Source: Taxillus chinensis (Eukaryota > Streptophyta > Magnoliopsida > Santalales > Loranthaceae). Taken from it: DNA of 64,000 bases. Shown piece after piece: positions 11,949 through 23,596 of the stretch. The stretch covers positions 41,678,107 to 41,742,106 of the forward strand of contig CM042091.1 of NCBI GenBank assembly GCA_023512835.1, read 5' to 3'. The translations under genes and the position numbers were made by a program. The notes below the pieces were generated by a model that saw only the letters and a program-made list of their open reading frames with translations, was not told where the DNA came from and did no database searches. Each line of letters opens with the position of its first letter. Within the stretch, counting starts at the first letter, position 1.

Positions 11949-13456
11949 TGATAACGTGCATTTTATGCCGTTATTCTAGTGTTTATTTAGGATGTTTAAG
12001 AGCATGATTGGAGCCTTATTGCTTCATATATCATATATATTTGCTCTAACCCCTAGGAAGATACTAGTTGCAAATACATGCGCTTTTAAGCTGTTTTGGC
12101 AGGTTTTGGACCTCACTTTTGACATAGTAGATGGCCTCAAACAATTGGCGTGCAAGAACAAAAGTTGCTTAGAATGATGTCCTCTACCTACCAGAGAAAT
12201 TTCAGAGCATTTGGAGCTGATTTGGAGCTGCACGTGAATTCACCCATTTCACGTGCAAGCCTATTTTTGCCTCTCAGGCCTCTACATGATGCAAGGAAGC
12301 TTGGGGAGAAGTTTGAGCTGATTTGGAGGTGCACGTGAATTCACCATATCACGTGCAAATTGGCGTGCAGAGATATTTTTGGACCGATCCAATCGTTTTT
12401 CCATGCTGATCATTTGTTCCTGAAGGCCCAAGTCCAAATTGTGGATGGAAGATAGAGTTTTTAATGTTTCGAGTGTTACTTATCAAAACTACGTCGTTTT
12501 GATAGTTGGGCTAGGTTACACACCTCAAAGCCCATCCAAACTCTATAAATACAAGCCTCCACGCCTCTGCTATGCATGCCTAACCCCCCTACACGTTTTA
12601 GAGAGAGAGAGAGGCTCCACGACTTAGAGGTGCTCCTTGACCTAGGAGAGCAGCCGTCGCAGCAGCCGTCGCGGATTTTGGAGCCTGGATTTAAAGCTTT
12701 GCTGTGCGCATGATCAAGAAGAAGATGTTTAGCTTTTCTGCTATGGTTTTGCTTGTAATCATGCGTGAGTAGTCTTTTAATCTAGGGGAGCAATGTAGCC
12801 CCCTTGTTGCTTTGCTGTGTTTATGAATATTTGGTTTGGATGATTGAAGTTTTGCATGTTTTATGAATTTGTTCTTAATTCTATCTTTGGATGTACACCT
12901 TGGTATTTTTAGCCCTAGTCTGGGGCGGATTGAGATTCATAACTTATTTGTGATTGGTGTGATCATTATTCTTTTGCAAGTATGATTTATTGGCTTTGCA
13001 TGTTTGTGTGTTTAGATGACCATTCTGGCATACAACTCTTAAAAGGACCTCAATGACCATTTGTTGTCCTTGGCTTATGTTTAGCATGTTTTCAATCAGA
13101 CAACCCTAATACCATGAACCAGTAGAGATAACATAGGGAGGTGAAATTGTGACCCTAGATGCTTTTAATCCTTGAAACTTAATCCTAAAATCAACTTACT
13201 TTCTTTGTTTATTCAGAAAACCAAATAAAAATTAGATCTTTAGTTTAAAAAAGAAAACTTTTTGCCAAGACATTTTATAGAACAAGAGTAATTGGGTGAT
13301 TTGATTTGAGAACTAGAGAACTAGGTTAATCCCTGTGGGTTCGACTCCTTGCTTGCTGCTATTCTGTTAGTGCAAACTTAGGGAATTTATTATTTTGAAG
13401 AGAGATTTAACGACATTAGCTAGCTCTTTTAGAGAGGCTAAAAATCTTGTATGTCA
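11949..13456 (+). repeat. 3' LTR of the Athila-like element
   Basis: Starts TGATAACGTGCATTTTATG and ends TGTCA, 1508 bp. The last 688 bp match the 5' LTR remnant. Two G-box pairs lie at 12231-12260 and 12331-12358, a palindrome ATCAAAAC...GTTTTGAT at about 12482-12503, and a TATA box (TATAAATA) at 12544-12551. This block also occurs in the chromovirus LTRs. Confidence 0.92.
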
Positions 13457-15255
13457 AGCAATCATCCCCCCCCCCCCCGGGATAAATCCCCATCGACCCA
13501 ACCAGCTAGCCCAGCCCAGTACAGTCTAGCCAAGCAAGCCCTCAGCCCCTCCGCAGTCCAGTCCGCACACGCACCCACCACTCCAGCCAGCCCATCTGAA
13601 ATTCAACAAAATATAATGTTTCCACTGAGTTTTAAACCCAGGACCTCCTCCTTCCATGTGCAGCTGTCAAACTATCAGACTAACTCTAACTTGTTATATA
13701 AATTTATGTAAATAATATATATACTTATCATATCACATATAAATAATAATAATAAAAATAATAATAATAATTATGATAATTATAACTATTAATATTATTA
13801 TTAATAATATTATTAGTTATAATGATAATAATAATATTAATAAAGAGTGCATACTTTATTTAAAAAAAAAGTAATTACAATATATATATATATTATAATA
13901 AAAACTAAATGTAATATTATTATTTTAATATAAAATACAAATTAATTAGATTCAAGTTTAGTTTTAATTTATTAATAAGTTGATTTATGATTAGGTGATC
14001 AATATTTGATTGAGAATATATTAATATTTAAATTACTAATATTATTTATAGATTTTATTACTTTTAATTTAAATATGAAATACATACTATCAAGTGTACA
14101 AAAACTCAAACCTCAATCTCATTCATATCACAAATAAAATAAATTAGGAATACTAATCATGTTAATTTGATTGAAATTTAGTTTTAAAATTATTGATATG
14201 TTGATTTAAAACTAAATGTTTTGACTAAATGCACACACATATCACAATAAATATAGAGTATGTGATTGTGACATCCATAAATAGAAATTCACTTCCCCTT
14301 TTTTTGCTCTCTTTGTTTTCATATTTCTTTTCTTTTCTTTTCTTGCTTTTTTTGTTTTTTTTGTTTACTATATTTACATATACATGCAACATATACAACA
14401 TACAAAAAAGAGAAAATATAAGGAAAATACAACATATACCAACGACATAAAAAAGAAAAATACTAAGCATTACATCGAGTATACATATAAATAAACTAAA
14501 AGTAATAAATAAAATAATACAAATTAACTGAACCGACTTTGGGCTTCAACTCCGGCCGTCCGTTTAAACTGTCCTATCCGCGCCGATAGTCGTCTGCTTG
14601 AAAATAGAACCAACAAATCTGGCCGCGATATTTGTCAAACTCAAACTGAATTTGTACTTGGGGACCATAGTGATATTATTATTATTTTTTTAGATTAAGA
14701 TTTTTTGGTGGCTAGAAATAAGGAGAGTGGGCATAAGAAATGGGGGAATAAGGAGAGTGGGCGTAAGAAATGGGGGAATGAAAAGGAATTGGTTTTTTTG
14801 TTTTTATTTTTATGATGGAAACATAGGAAAGAGGGTGGACAGATTTGGAGTTATTTTTGTGTTTTTTCTTTTGTTGGGAAAAAGAGAGCTGGAATGATAT
14901 ATTCGAAAAGGCTGGGAAAAAGAGGAGTTGGAAAGCGGTCGTCTTTTTTGGAAAGGCTCGTAAGGAAAGAAAGAGATTGGGCGTAACTCTTGGGCATAAA
15001 AAAAAACTCTGGGTGTTCTGGGTGTAAGCTTGGGTGTCATCTCCTTTTGTGCGGGGGGAAGGACCCCTTTTTAATGTCTTTGGACGTAGCCCCATTATTG
15101 CTGCATTTATTGATGTATTATTCATGCCAACATTTTTTATTTCCGGATTCCATCTTATGCCAGGTGGACTGATGACCTATGATTGCCCTTTTGGTTTCAT
15201 ATGAGCACATGCGACCGACAGAAGTTAAAAAGCATCTACACAACTAATACCAACA
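13457..15255. other. AT-rich spacer without recognisable genes
   Basis: Host or old repeat DNA flanking the Athila-like insertion. It holds a C12 run (13467-13478), (ATA)n-rich sequence (13740-13860) and a 28-30 bp direct duplication (AGGAGAGTGGGC(A/G)TAAGAAATG) at 14721-14779. Short ORFs on both strands follow simple-sequence bias and show no domain. Confidence 0.6.
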
Positions 15256-15457
15256 TATCTCATGAAAAAACAGTGAGCGAGCCCGTGGATAGGCCAAACA
15301 GCGAAGGTCAAAGATTGGTAGGGTCGAAGGTCAGTGGAGGCTTGGATCCGGATCAATGGAAGTTTATTCCGGATGATTCTGGATGATTGAAACTTAATCC
15401 GGATGATTGGAGCTTATTCCGGATGATTATAGGCTTATTCCGTATCATTGCAGCTTA

Positions 15458-15712
15458 GGCCGGATCAATGAAAGGTTCGGATCCTTACTTCGTATCAGTG
15501 AAGGCTTAGTCCGGATCAATGGAAGGCTTGGATCTTTATTTCGTATCAGTGGAGGCTTAATCCAGATCAATGGAAGGCTCAGATCCTTATTCCGTATCAA
15601 TGGAGGCTTAGTCCAGACTAGTGGAAGTCTCAAATCTTTATTTCGTATCAGTGGAGGCTTAGTCCGGATCAATGGAAGGCTCGAATCCTTATTCCATATC
15701 AGGGGACCTTAA
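15458..15712 (+). repeat. 51-bp minisatellite
   Basis: Five tandem units start at 15458, 15509, 15560, 15611 and 15662, each with a CCGGATCAATGGAAGGC-like core and a CGTATCAGTGGAGGCTTA-like end. Because 51 is divisible by three, the array stays open as a 17-residue peptide repeat, but I see no evidence that it is a gene. Related GTCCGGATCAA words recur in the solo LTR at 24390-24530, so this is probably part of a degraded LTR. Confidence 0.88.
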
Positions 15713-15724
15713 TCCAGACTAGTG

Positions 15725-17151
15725 ATGTCCCGAATTTGACCACGATGCTCCATATTTGACCATTTCTCTTTTCTCTTTTTTTTTAAAACTTTTTCAAACT
15801 TTTAATTACCTTTTTACCCCTACCTAAAATGCCAAAATGAACAAACTTTTAAGGATTGTTTGGGAAGACCCGTATTCATCTAAATAGACATTTCAGAGTA
15901 TTTCACATAAGCACATTTTTGGGCAGTTTGACCAGGGCATTGACCGTCTTTTGGCAAGTTTGACTTTTTTCGACAAAAATTATTTTGGCTATAATTTCTT
16001 CATTTTACATCGGAATTGAGCTCGGTCAAGTGCGTTAATCTCCGAATTTCATCTTCTATCATTTGGTGTTGGCATTGGGGAACTTTAGGGGCTTGTAATA
16101 AATGTTATCAATTTTGGGCTCCCCTATTCGTGTTAGTGTATCCATCTTGTGCAATTTGGGGTTAACATCAACTCCAAATCATTCCTTGGTAGTGGGGAAT
16201 TCTTAAGGACCTGTTCAACAAGGTATATGGCATTGGTAGACAAGTATATAAAAATGGGATTAGTATGTCCAACCTGGACAAAATGGGGTCCAACAATACG
16301 TAAAGAGTTACACTATAAATAGTCCTTCGGAACTCTGCTTCGGAGCGCTGCCTCGAAGGTTGAAGCCCTGCCTTGAAGGTCCTGACCCGAAGCATTGACT
16401 TGAAGCTGCTCAGACATTTGACCCTTTGAATCTACAAACTTTCAAATCAAACCTACAAACTTTTCAACCAAACCTTCGACTCTAAATGCATTGCAAACCT
16501 AATAATTCGCAAAAGATACTATTCATCGTCGTTTTAGCATGTTCTTCGTTTGTAATTAACCCAGCAACCCCCAAATGCTCACAAACATGCATTTACTCTA
16601 CAAACTACAATATACATGGCTTCTCAACCCTCATGTAATAATATGGTTATAAAACCCCCAAATCACAAAAACACATACCCAATACGATCCATATTAAATA
16701 TTAGCCCCATATTATATACTAAACTACCAGATTCAACTCAAAATTGAATTTTCTCAAAACCTAGGGTTCTTGCTAAATCTCATAAATCATGCATATCAAG
16801 AACAGAATTGAAATAGAAAGTTCAGGACACTTACTTGGTAAGGATTCATGGATGAATCAACCCCAAAACCTAATCTCCAAGCTCTCTCTACGCTCTCTCT
16901 TTCACTTCAACACGAAACACAAAATGACAACGCTGGGAGTCTCTCTCTCTTTCTCCCATATTTATGTTTTTTTTGCTAATTCTTTAATTAATAAATGCCC
17001 AAAATTACACAACTAGCCTCTCGGGGTCTCGAACTCTAAATTGGACCTGACTACAGCCAAAATGCTTGTATTACCGAGCACAATACCGAAATGATATCTT
17101 CATTATCAAATAAAGACTATCTCATAAATCAACTCAAACATAGGTCTCTAC
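15725..17151 (-). repeat. Probable LTR or LTR fragment, minus orientation
   Basis: The stretch opens with TGTCCCGAATTTGACC and closes with GGTCTCTACA. Its right part (16740-17150) has the composition and order of the minus-oriented LTRs in this window: 'aacctagggttc', a CT-rich block, then 'ctcggggtctcgaactc' and 'cagccaaaatgct'. Positions 15960-16330 also resemble 63410-63720. No matching target duplication was found, so the boundaries are tentative. Confidence 0.4.
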
Positions 17152-17238
17152 ATGTTCATTTGTTTTCACGTTCTTTCGTGTGGCCTTCGCGATAACACTT
17201 CATGGGGACCCTAAGGGTCTTGGGGGGGGGGGGACTTG

Positions 17239-18061
17239 TAGATACCTTGTATGTAGTTTAGAGTAAGAGTGTCTTGAGTCATGGTATATTTTAAATACTT
17301 TGTTCGAGGCATGTTATATGCGTTTGTTTAAAATGAGTGTTATTATGAGGTGTGGCATACTATGTTAAACTATTTATTATGGAGTGCTCATCTTGTGATT
17401 TATGTGAATGACATGCTAAACTATAATCATTGTGTGGGAGGTTGACTTATCCTAAAGCCTATGTGGCAATGAGTGGAAGTCTGTGTGACTGAGGTGAGGT
17501 GTCTTATGTGGTTAATAATGAAGAGGTTTGTGTGATCTATTTATACATGGTTTGAGTTATAAGGATTTGTTGGAAATATGATTTTGAACTGTTTACTCAT
17601 TTCAAAATTGTGGACACGTCATGAGCACATGCATGCACTTTCTCATGTAGGGGTTAAAAGCATGGGATGGGTTGGGGAGACATAATCCGTATTGAGCTAT
17701 GCTTGCTCACCCCTCCTACTTTGTATTTGTTTTCTTTTAGGTGCCTATCAGAGTTAGATAGAACATCCAGGTGGAGACATTTAGAGTTTATGTTTTTTTA
17801 TGAAATGCATTGAGCTATTCTGTTGAACTAATGTAACCCCGTAAAGGAAGAATTATAAGTGAGTTTTGATTTTGAATAAAGTTAGTATGAGGTTTTAATG
17901 GTTTTGAATATTGAGTGTATGAATTGAATTATGGATGTGAGGTGGACATTTGATTTGATTGTTCTGTTTGGTTGTTATTTAACTTGACCCTTTACCCCAC
18001 TGAGTGGGTATGGGGAGTCACCAACTAGTTTCCTCAGGTTTGGAAATACATGACGTGATAG
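17239..18061 (+). repeat. LTR-like fragment, plus orientation
   Basis: Follows a G12 run (17222-17233, PPT-like) and begins TGTAGATACC. Its interior (17620-17750) is the reverse complement of the 'GAGGGGTGAGCAACCA...CTCCCCAACCCATCCCATG' block seen in the other LTRs (for example 36158-36208). It ends ...CGTGATA, close to the CGTGACA end of those LTRs. No target duplication was seen. Confidence 0.45.
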
Positions 18062-19051
18062 GTAGTTAAGCGCATGATGCATAGCTTTAGGGACCTCTAT
18101 TGCTTGAGAGGGGGAAGGCAAAGTGCCTTTAGTGAAGTGCACATCTTGCCGCATTTCCTATGCTTGTGGGTAAGGCGAGAAGCACGAGCTTCGTGCGTTT
18201 CTTTATTAATGCTAAAAGAAATAATAAAAAGAGAGTTGAAAGGCTATCGATTGCATTTCTTTATTAATGCTTGTGGGTAAGGTGAGAAGCACGAGCTTCG
18301 TGCGGGTCTTTATTAATGTTAAAAGAAATAATACTATGATCTATCCATTGACGCTAGACCTCTACTGACACCATCTCTGATGCAATCTCTACATGCCATT
18401 TTCGATGCTAGATGATTAACACCTTCTTTGACACCAAATGTAGATGCTAGATGATCTGAAGCCAGATAAGCGATACAACGATAATTGAAGATTCGACACT
18501 AGACAATTCGATGCCAAACGAGTGATCTCGTCTCAGGTGCCACAACACAATGGCGCTAGACAATCTGATGCCTCTTTCGTTAGCGATGCATCCCTTCCTC
18601 CTCATTGCCCAATGTGCACGATGACTCTGCACAAACGAATGGGAGTAATGTATACTTGTTTCAAAGTAGTAGATATTATAGGTGTGCACGAATGACTCTG
18701 CCCAGGTGTAGTAAGTGTACACCGTAATAGATATTATATTTTTGCTTCAGCTCTTTCTCTCAATGACCTAGTGGCCAATATTATATACTTGTTGTTTCAA
18801 ATATTAATGGAGGTTGGAAGTGGAACCAGGCATGCAAAGTCATTATTAGTTCAAATATTAACAAAAATTATGAATACTACTATTAAATTTAGAAAATAAT
18901 TTGTAGATATTTTATTTGATAGATAATGATATATAAATAATAAATATATTTGTGTTTTACTTCACTAAAGCAAACATTTTTTTTTGCACTTTGCGCTTAA
19001 AGCAATAGGGTACCCTTTGTGCTTCAAGTGCACTTAGTGCTTTTGATAACC
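18062..19051. other. Spacer with a 66-bp direct repeat
   Basis: No gene recognised. A 66-bp segment starting TGCTTGTGGGTAAGG and containing the palindrome GCACGAGCTTCGTGC occurs twice in direct orientation, near 18162-18228 and 18269-18335. The end of this stretch (TAACC at 19047-19051) is the likely target site of the next solo LTR. Confidence 0.6.
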
Positions 19052-20059
19052 TATCACGCCCTGACTTTTCGGTCCGCAGAAACTGGGTAGTGAATACACA
19101 TGCCTGCACTCGAAGGGACAAGGGATTGGTGAGAACACCAAGAAAGGGACCTTAGCACGGGTGTTATCCCTAAAAGCACATCACACATATATAGAAATCT
19201 CATTTCAAATCTCAATACAAACACACATACATACATGTTCTTTTCCTCACGGGGTTACATCATAGTTTTTCATATCCAACAAAACAAACAAACACACACA
19301 AGTTCTCCACTTCTGGTGAACCTCCTAGCTCCTATAAGCACCTAAAACAAACAAAAACAAGTACAACAGGAGGGGTGAGCAACCATAGCTCAGTGGGGAT
19401 CCTATCAGTCTACACCATCACTTAACAACAAACGTCAGGACGCAGCCTGAACAAACTAAAATCAGGGAGTAGATTCCTTGTTTTTAACCTCTAACTCTCT
19501 AGATAGCTCTCACAACGTATTGGTGCCATCACTGAGTGCCAAGGGATAGGTATTCCAATCTGATACCGCCGCTCTGTAGGACACACCGCTGAACCACCTC
19601 GGGTTGAGAGGACTTTCAATATCATGGAACACCTTCCTGAGGACAAACAGACTCTAACACCAACATAACATCTTAGGGGTCTCTACCACTTGTCATCAGA
19701 AGCCTCACAACATTTCATCAATACAACATTACACCAGGACATCCTCTCCTCATCAGGACTCAGTATGTTTCCTCACAATCCAAAATAGGATTATCAACAA
19801 ATCACATCAGTAGGATAGCCTATCCTAGATCTCACATATAGGTATACAAGCAAGCATAGCATATAAACATAGACCCAAAGGTCCCACACAGTACATGTAT
19901 GTATATAAGCTAACCATAACTATAATAGTCAACATACCATGAGGCTTTCACAGTGTTGACCACCCTCACCGCCCCTTTGACACCTTAGCCCTCATGACCC
20001 AAACCATAGCATCAAACCGACCATAATAGTTTCATTACACGGCCTCACTAGGCTCAGTA

Positions 20060-20430
20060 TTACCTCTCATACACAGTATTTGCTCTCAGGAACAGTATGG
20101 CCTCTCAAGTATAGTATTGCCCCTCGGGCACAGCATTGCCTTCCAGGCACAATATTGCCTCTCAGGCATAGTATGGCCTCTCAGGCATCGTATTGCCCCT
20201 TAGGCACAATATTTTATTACCTCTCAGGTACATTGCCTCTCAGGTACGTTGTTACTATAGTACCTCTCAGGTACATTGCATCTCAGGTATATTACGATAT
20301 TACCTCTCAAGTACAGTTATTACCTCAGGCATAGTATGGCCTCTCAGGCACAGTACTGCCCCTCGGGCACAACATTGCCTCTCAGGACAAGATTTCCTCT
20401 TATGCACAGTAGCCTCTTAGGCTCTAAACA
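20060..20430 (+). repeat. 19-20 bp tandem array in the solo LTR
   Basis: Many degenerate copies of an ATTGCCTCTCAGGCACAGT-like unit. The small overlapping ORFs across it are products of the repeat, not genes. Confidence 0.88.
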
Positions 20431-20488
20431 AATCTCATCTCCTAGGCCCTCAACAGTAGCCTCCCAAGCTTACCAAGGTAACCTCACA

Positions 20489-21508
20489 TGTCACGCCCCG
20501 GATTTCCAACCCGAGGAAACCGGTTCATGACTCCCCTTTACCCACGCGGTGGATAAGGCGGTTGGGATAAATAATAACACGAGACATCACATATCTTTAT
20601 TAAATTCAAACCACAATAAAAGTCCATAGGACAAACCACAACAATGGATTTATTTAAAAACCTTTTACATCGTTTTCCCCATTGGGGTTACATGAATTCC
20701 CTTAAAATAACAATAAGAAAATAAAGTAGCAAACAAAGGAAGTCTTCCACCTTGATGTTCCACCTAACGCCCGTAGGTTCCTGAAAACAAGCAAGACACA
20801 GCAAGAGGAGTGAGCAACACAGTTCATTAGGGATCAAGTCTCCCCAACCCATCCCATACTCCTAGCATCTACATGAGGACATGCACAAGTGTAGTGTCAT
20901 GGCAATAATAAATAAACAGGTTAAAAACAGCATTTAAAACACAACCACAGCCACACAGGCTGCCACAACCACAACCACACAGGCTCCATAGTCCCATATA
21001 GCACATATAATAACAATACAATATTACACATTCTCAACACAAATAAAACACAAGTATTCAACATCACACAAACCATAATTGTCATATCTGCATATTATAT
21101 TTTCAAACATAATTCCCCCGAAAATCCCAAGGTATCCTCACAAGGCCCTACCGCGGGACTAACCTTAACGAACAAGACCACCGAACGAATAGCGTAGACA
21201 CCCCAACGACCTCCAAGGTCCACTACCACGAGAATGAAGCCGAAATCCCCAGACCCCGAACTCAGCTACATATTCAAACATAATTTGCCATTGAAGGCCA
21301 ATATTCATATAGGAGATCACACCTATATGAATTTTTATATATATATATATATATAAACATGTGTAATTTACAAATCACCTACCACAAGACTTGAGAACGG
21401 AATAGGTTCAGGAAGAACAGAATCCCTACTTCAAAAGGATCCTCCTTGCTCTTGCTCCCACGCTAGACACCGTCCACCCACGCGAATCACCACAACGATC
21501 AGGAGGGG

Positions 21509-21585
<77 letters not shown>

Positions 21586-22104
21586 GGCTGATAGAATAAA
21601 CCCTAAACCTAAAAACAAGAGATCTCAATCGCCTTATATAGACACCTCACTTATCAAAACGACGTAGTTTTGATAAGTGAAACATGTTTTAACCTTCCCG
21701 CTTCCACACAGGACAAGATACCCATAATTCGAACATGGTCCTTTGGGAAAAGATTATCATCATAATAAACAAAACGAAGGTGACAGTGCAAAAACATGGC
21801 TGCACGTGACAAAGACCATTGTCACGTGCAACCTCCAAATGGTTTAGGATTTTGCTAGTGGCTTTAGAACTTTGTCTGGAAGACTCCCATACAAAAATAT
21901 CACTGCACGTGACAAAGGCCATTGTCACGTGCAGCCTCTAAATGCTCCCTCTTGAGCTCATCTCTTGCCTCAAGCTTGCTTATTTATATACAAAGTGTTC
22001 TAGCCAATGTGTATGAGAAGAAAATCTCCCAAAGACCTGACAATTGCCACTCAAAAGGCATAACTGTGACTAACTCCTCACATCCCAAAACACGGGTCAT
22101 TACA
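20489..22104 (-). mobile_element. Nested solo LTR with perfect target duplication TCACA
   Basis: Starts TGTCACGCCCCGG and ends GGGTCATTACA, 1616 bp, flanked by TCACA at 20484-20488 and 22105-22109. The start, the 'GAGTGAGCAACACAG' block, the CT-rich run and the G-box pairs (21801-21829, 21904-21932) match the chromovirus LTR at 35829-37556 in order. It contains a (TC)n microsatellite at about 21510-21581. No internal region remains. Confidence 0.9.
21510..21581 (+). repeat. (TC)n microsatellite
   Basis: About 36 uninterrupted TC dinucleotides. The chromovirus LTRs have a much shorter CT tract in the equivalent place (about 36980-36997). Confidence 0.97.
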
Positions 22105-23596
22105 TCACAGGCCCACATGACCACTTGAATTCACAACTTTATCCAAGAGAAGATTTTCGTAGAAGCTATTTTTTTGAAATAAAAAGTCCCAGCATTGGCT
22201 CCTCATACCATAACTGAGATAATCTGATTTTTTTGGGATTTTTCTGAGAAATTTAACCCCACTTTCCAAAAAGTCACTACTACGAAAAACTGCATATTTC
22301 CGTGATTTTACACTAAATCTCATTTTTCACATTTTGAAGGAGTGAAAATTTGATTTTCTAGTATTTTTCTTTGAATCCAAATGAGGGGTATTTCCTTATT
22401 TACATTGTAACTTAAATGTGGAGAGGCATAATGGTTACAATGTAAATGGTCCAGTCCAATAAAACTAGAACTGCACCAGAACCGTACTGCCCAACTGCTC
22501 GAAACTATGCTCGACGCTACACTCTGCTCGACACTCTTGCTCGACGCTACACTCTGCTCGACACTCTTGCTCGAAGCTCTCTGCTCGGCACTTTGCTCGA
22601 AGCTAGCCTTGAGCAGTTCCCCAGTCGCGAGCCGTCGACTGCTTTCTTCCCGGTCTCATCCCAAAATCCAATTATACCCATTAAATCTCCATTTTTAAGC
22701 ACTAATTCATCCCACAAATGGCTTTCTAATTCATCCTAGCCATCTTAGGCTACCAAAACAACATCAATTGATACTAAAACAACATAAATTGAGTTTCTCA
22801 AACTCTAGGATTCATACTTCCAATTTCAGAAATTGGGAGTTAATTAACATGTTTTAGCTACTCTAGCAAGCATAATCAACAACATAGGAGTGAGAAGAAT
22901 GAATCCCTACCTCAATTACAGTTGATTTGAGCTCTGGATTATCCAATTTGCTTTCCCCCTTCTCTTTCACTCTCCTATCCTCTCCTTCTCTCTCTAGAAA
23001 GGCAAGCACGTAAGACACTTAGGGATTTGGGTTCTTCACTGCCCTATTTATACTTTCTCATATTTAATTCGTTAAAATATCAAAATTACCCTTACAGGGT
23101 CCCAACTCCAAATCAAGCTCAATTACTGTCAAAATGCTCTGTTTGACGAGTATATCACTGTACTGAGGTTTGTTTTTCCAAATAAGACCTCGAATACAAA
23201 GCCACCCGACCACACCACAAAAATTCCAAAATTAGCCTTTCGAGGCTCCGACTCCAATTCGGGCTCACTCATAGTCAAAACTCTCTATTTGACACATACG
23301 TCATCGTACTGATATTCACATCCCTCGATGTATATTCCATCACGTGGCTATCTCACAGAATCCCAAACACGGGTCATTACACAACCTTTGTCTAAAGTAT
23401 TTGATTTTGTATATGATAATAAAGTTGGAATTTAAATGACATATATAAGTCCTTCATATAATTTAAAACCAGTCCCTTATTTGGCAAATACCATTATATT
23501 GTGATACATGGAATGTATATTCAATTTTAAAAGGAAATTATCATTATGTTATGATTCATATATTGAATATTTTTATATGAAAATAAGAATGTATAT

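Larger units (their letters stand above)
3159..13456 (+). mobile_element. Athila-like Ty3/gypsy retrotransposon, 5' LTR cut by a nested insertion
   Basis: The element runs from a partial 5' LTR (3159-3846), through PBS (3850-3867), gag, protease, RT, RNase H and integrase, a 2.5-kb region without genes and a full 3' LTR (11949-13456). Protease, RT and linker motifs (CDLGASINL, NPKESCKAITLRSGK, SPLHVVPKKGG) are typical of the Athila clade. The two LTRs differ at about 8 of 688 aligned bases without indels, so this insertion is recent, yet the coding region carries several frameshifts and stops. The base after the 3' LTR starts the expected target duplication AGCAA; its partner is off-window. 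Confidence 0.93.
19052..23381 (-). mobile_element. Solo LTR interrupted by a second solo LTR
   Basis: The left end TATCACGCCCTGAC (from TGTCACGCC by one change) and the right end CGGGTCATTACA are typical of this gypsy LTR family on the minus strand. The flanks are TAACC (19047-19051) and CAACC (23382-23386), a 4/5 target duplication. Removing the nested insert at 20489-22104 and one TCACA leaves an LTR of about 2.7 kb. No pol sequence lies inside, so it is a solo LTR left by LTR-LTR recombination. Its left part is also found at 57189-58236. Confidence 0.72.

Noticed and set aside
15407..15712. 101-codon ORF with a 17-residue repeat
   Set aside because: Open only because the minisatellite unit is 51 bp; both strands are open across it and no domain is present.
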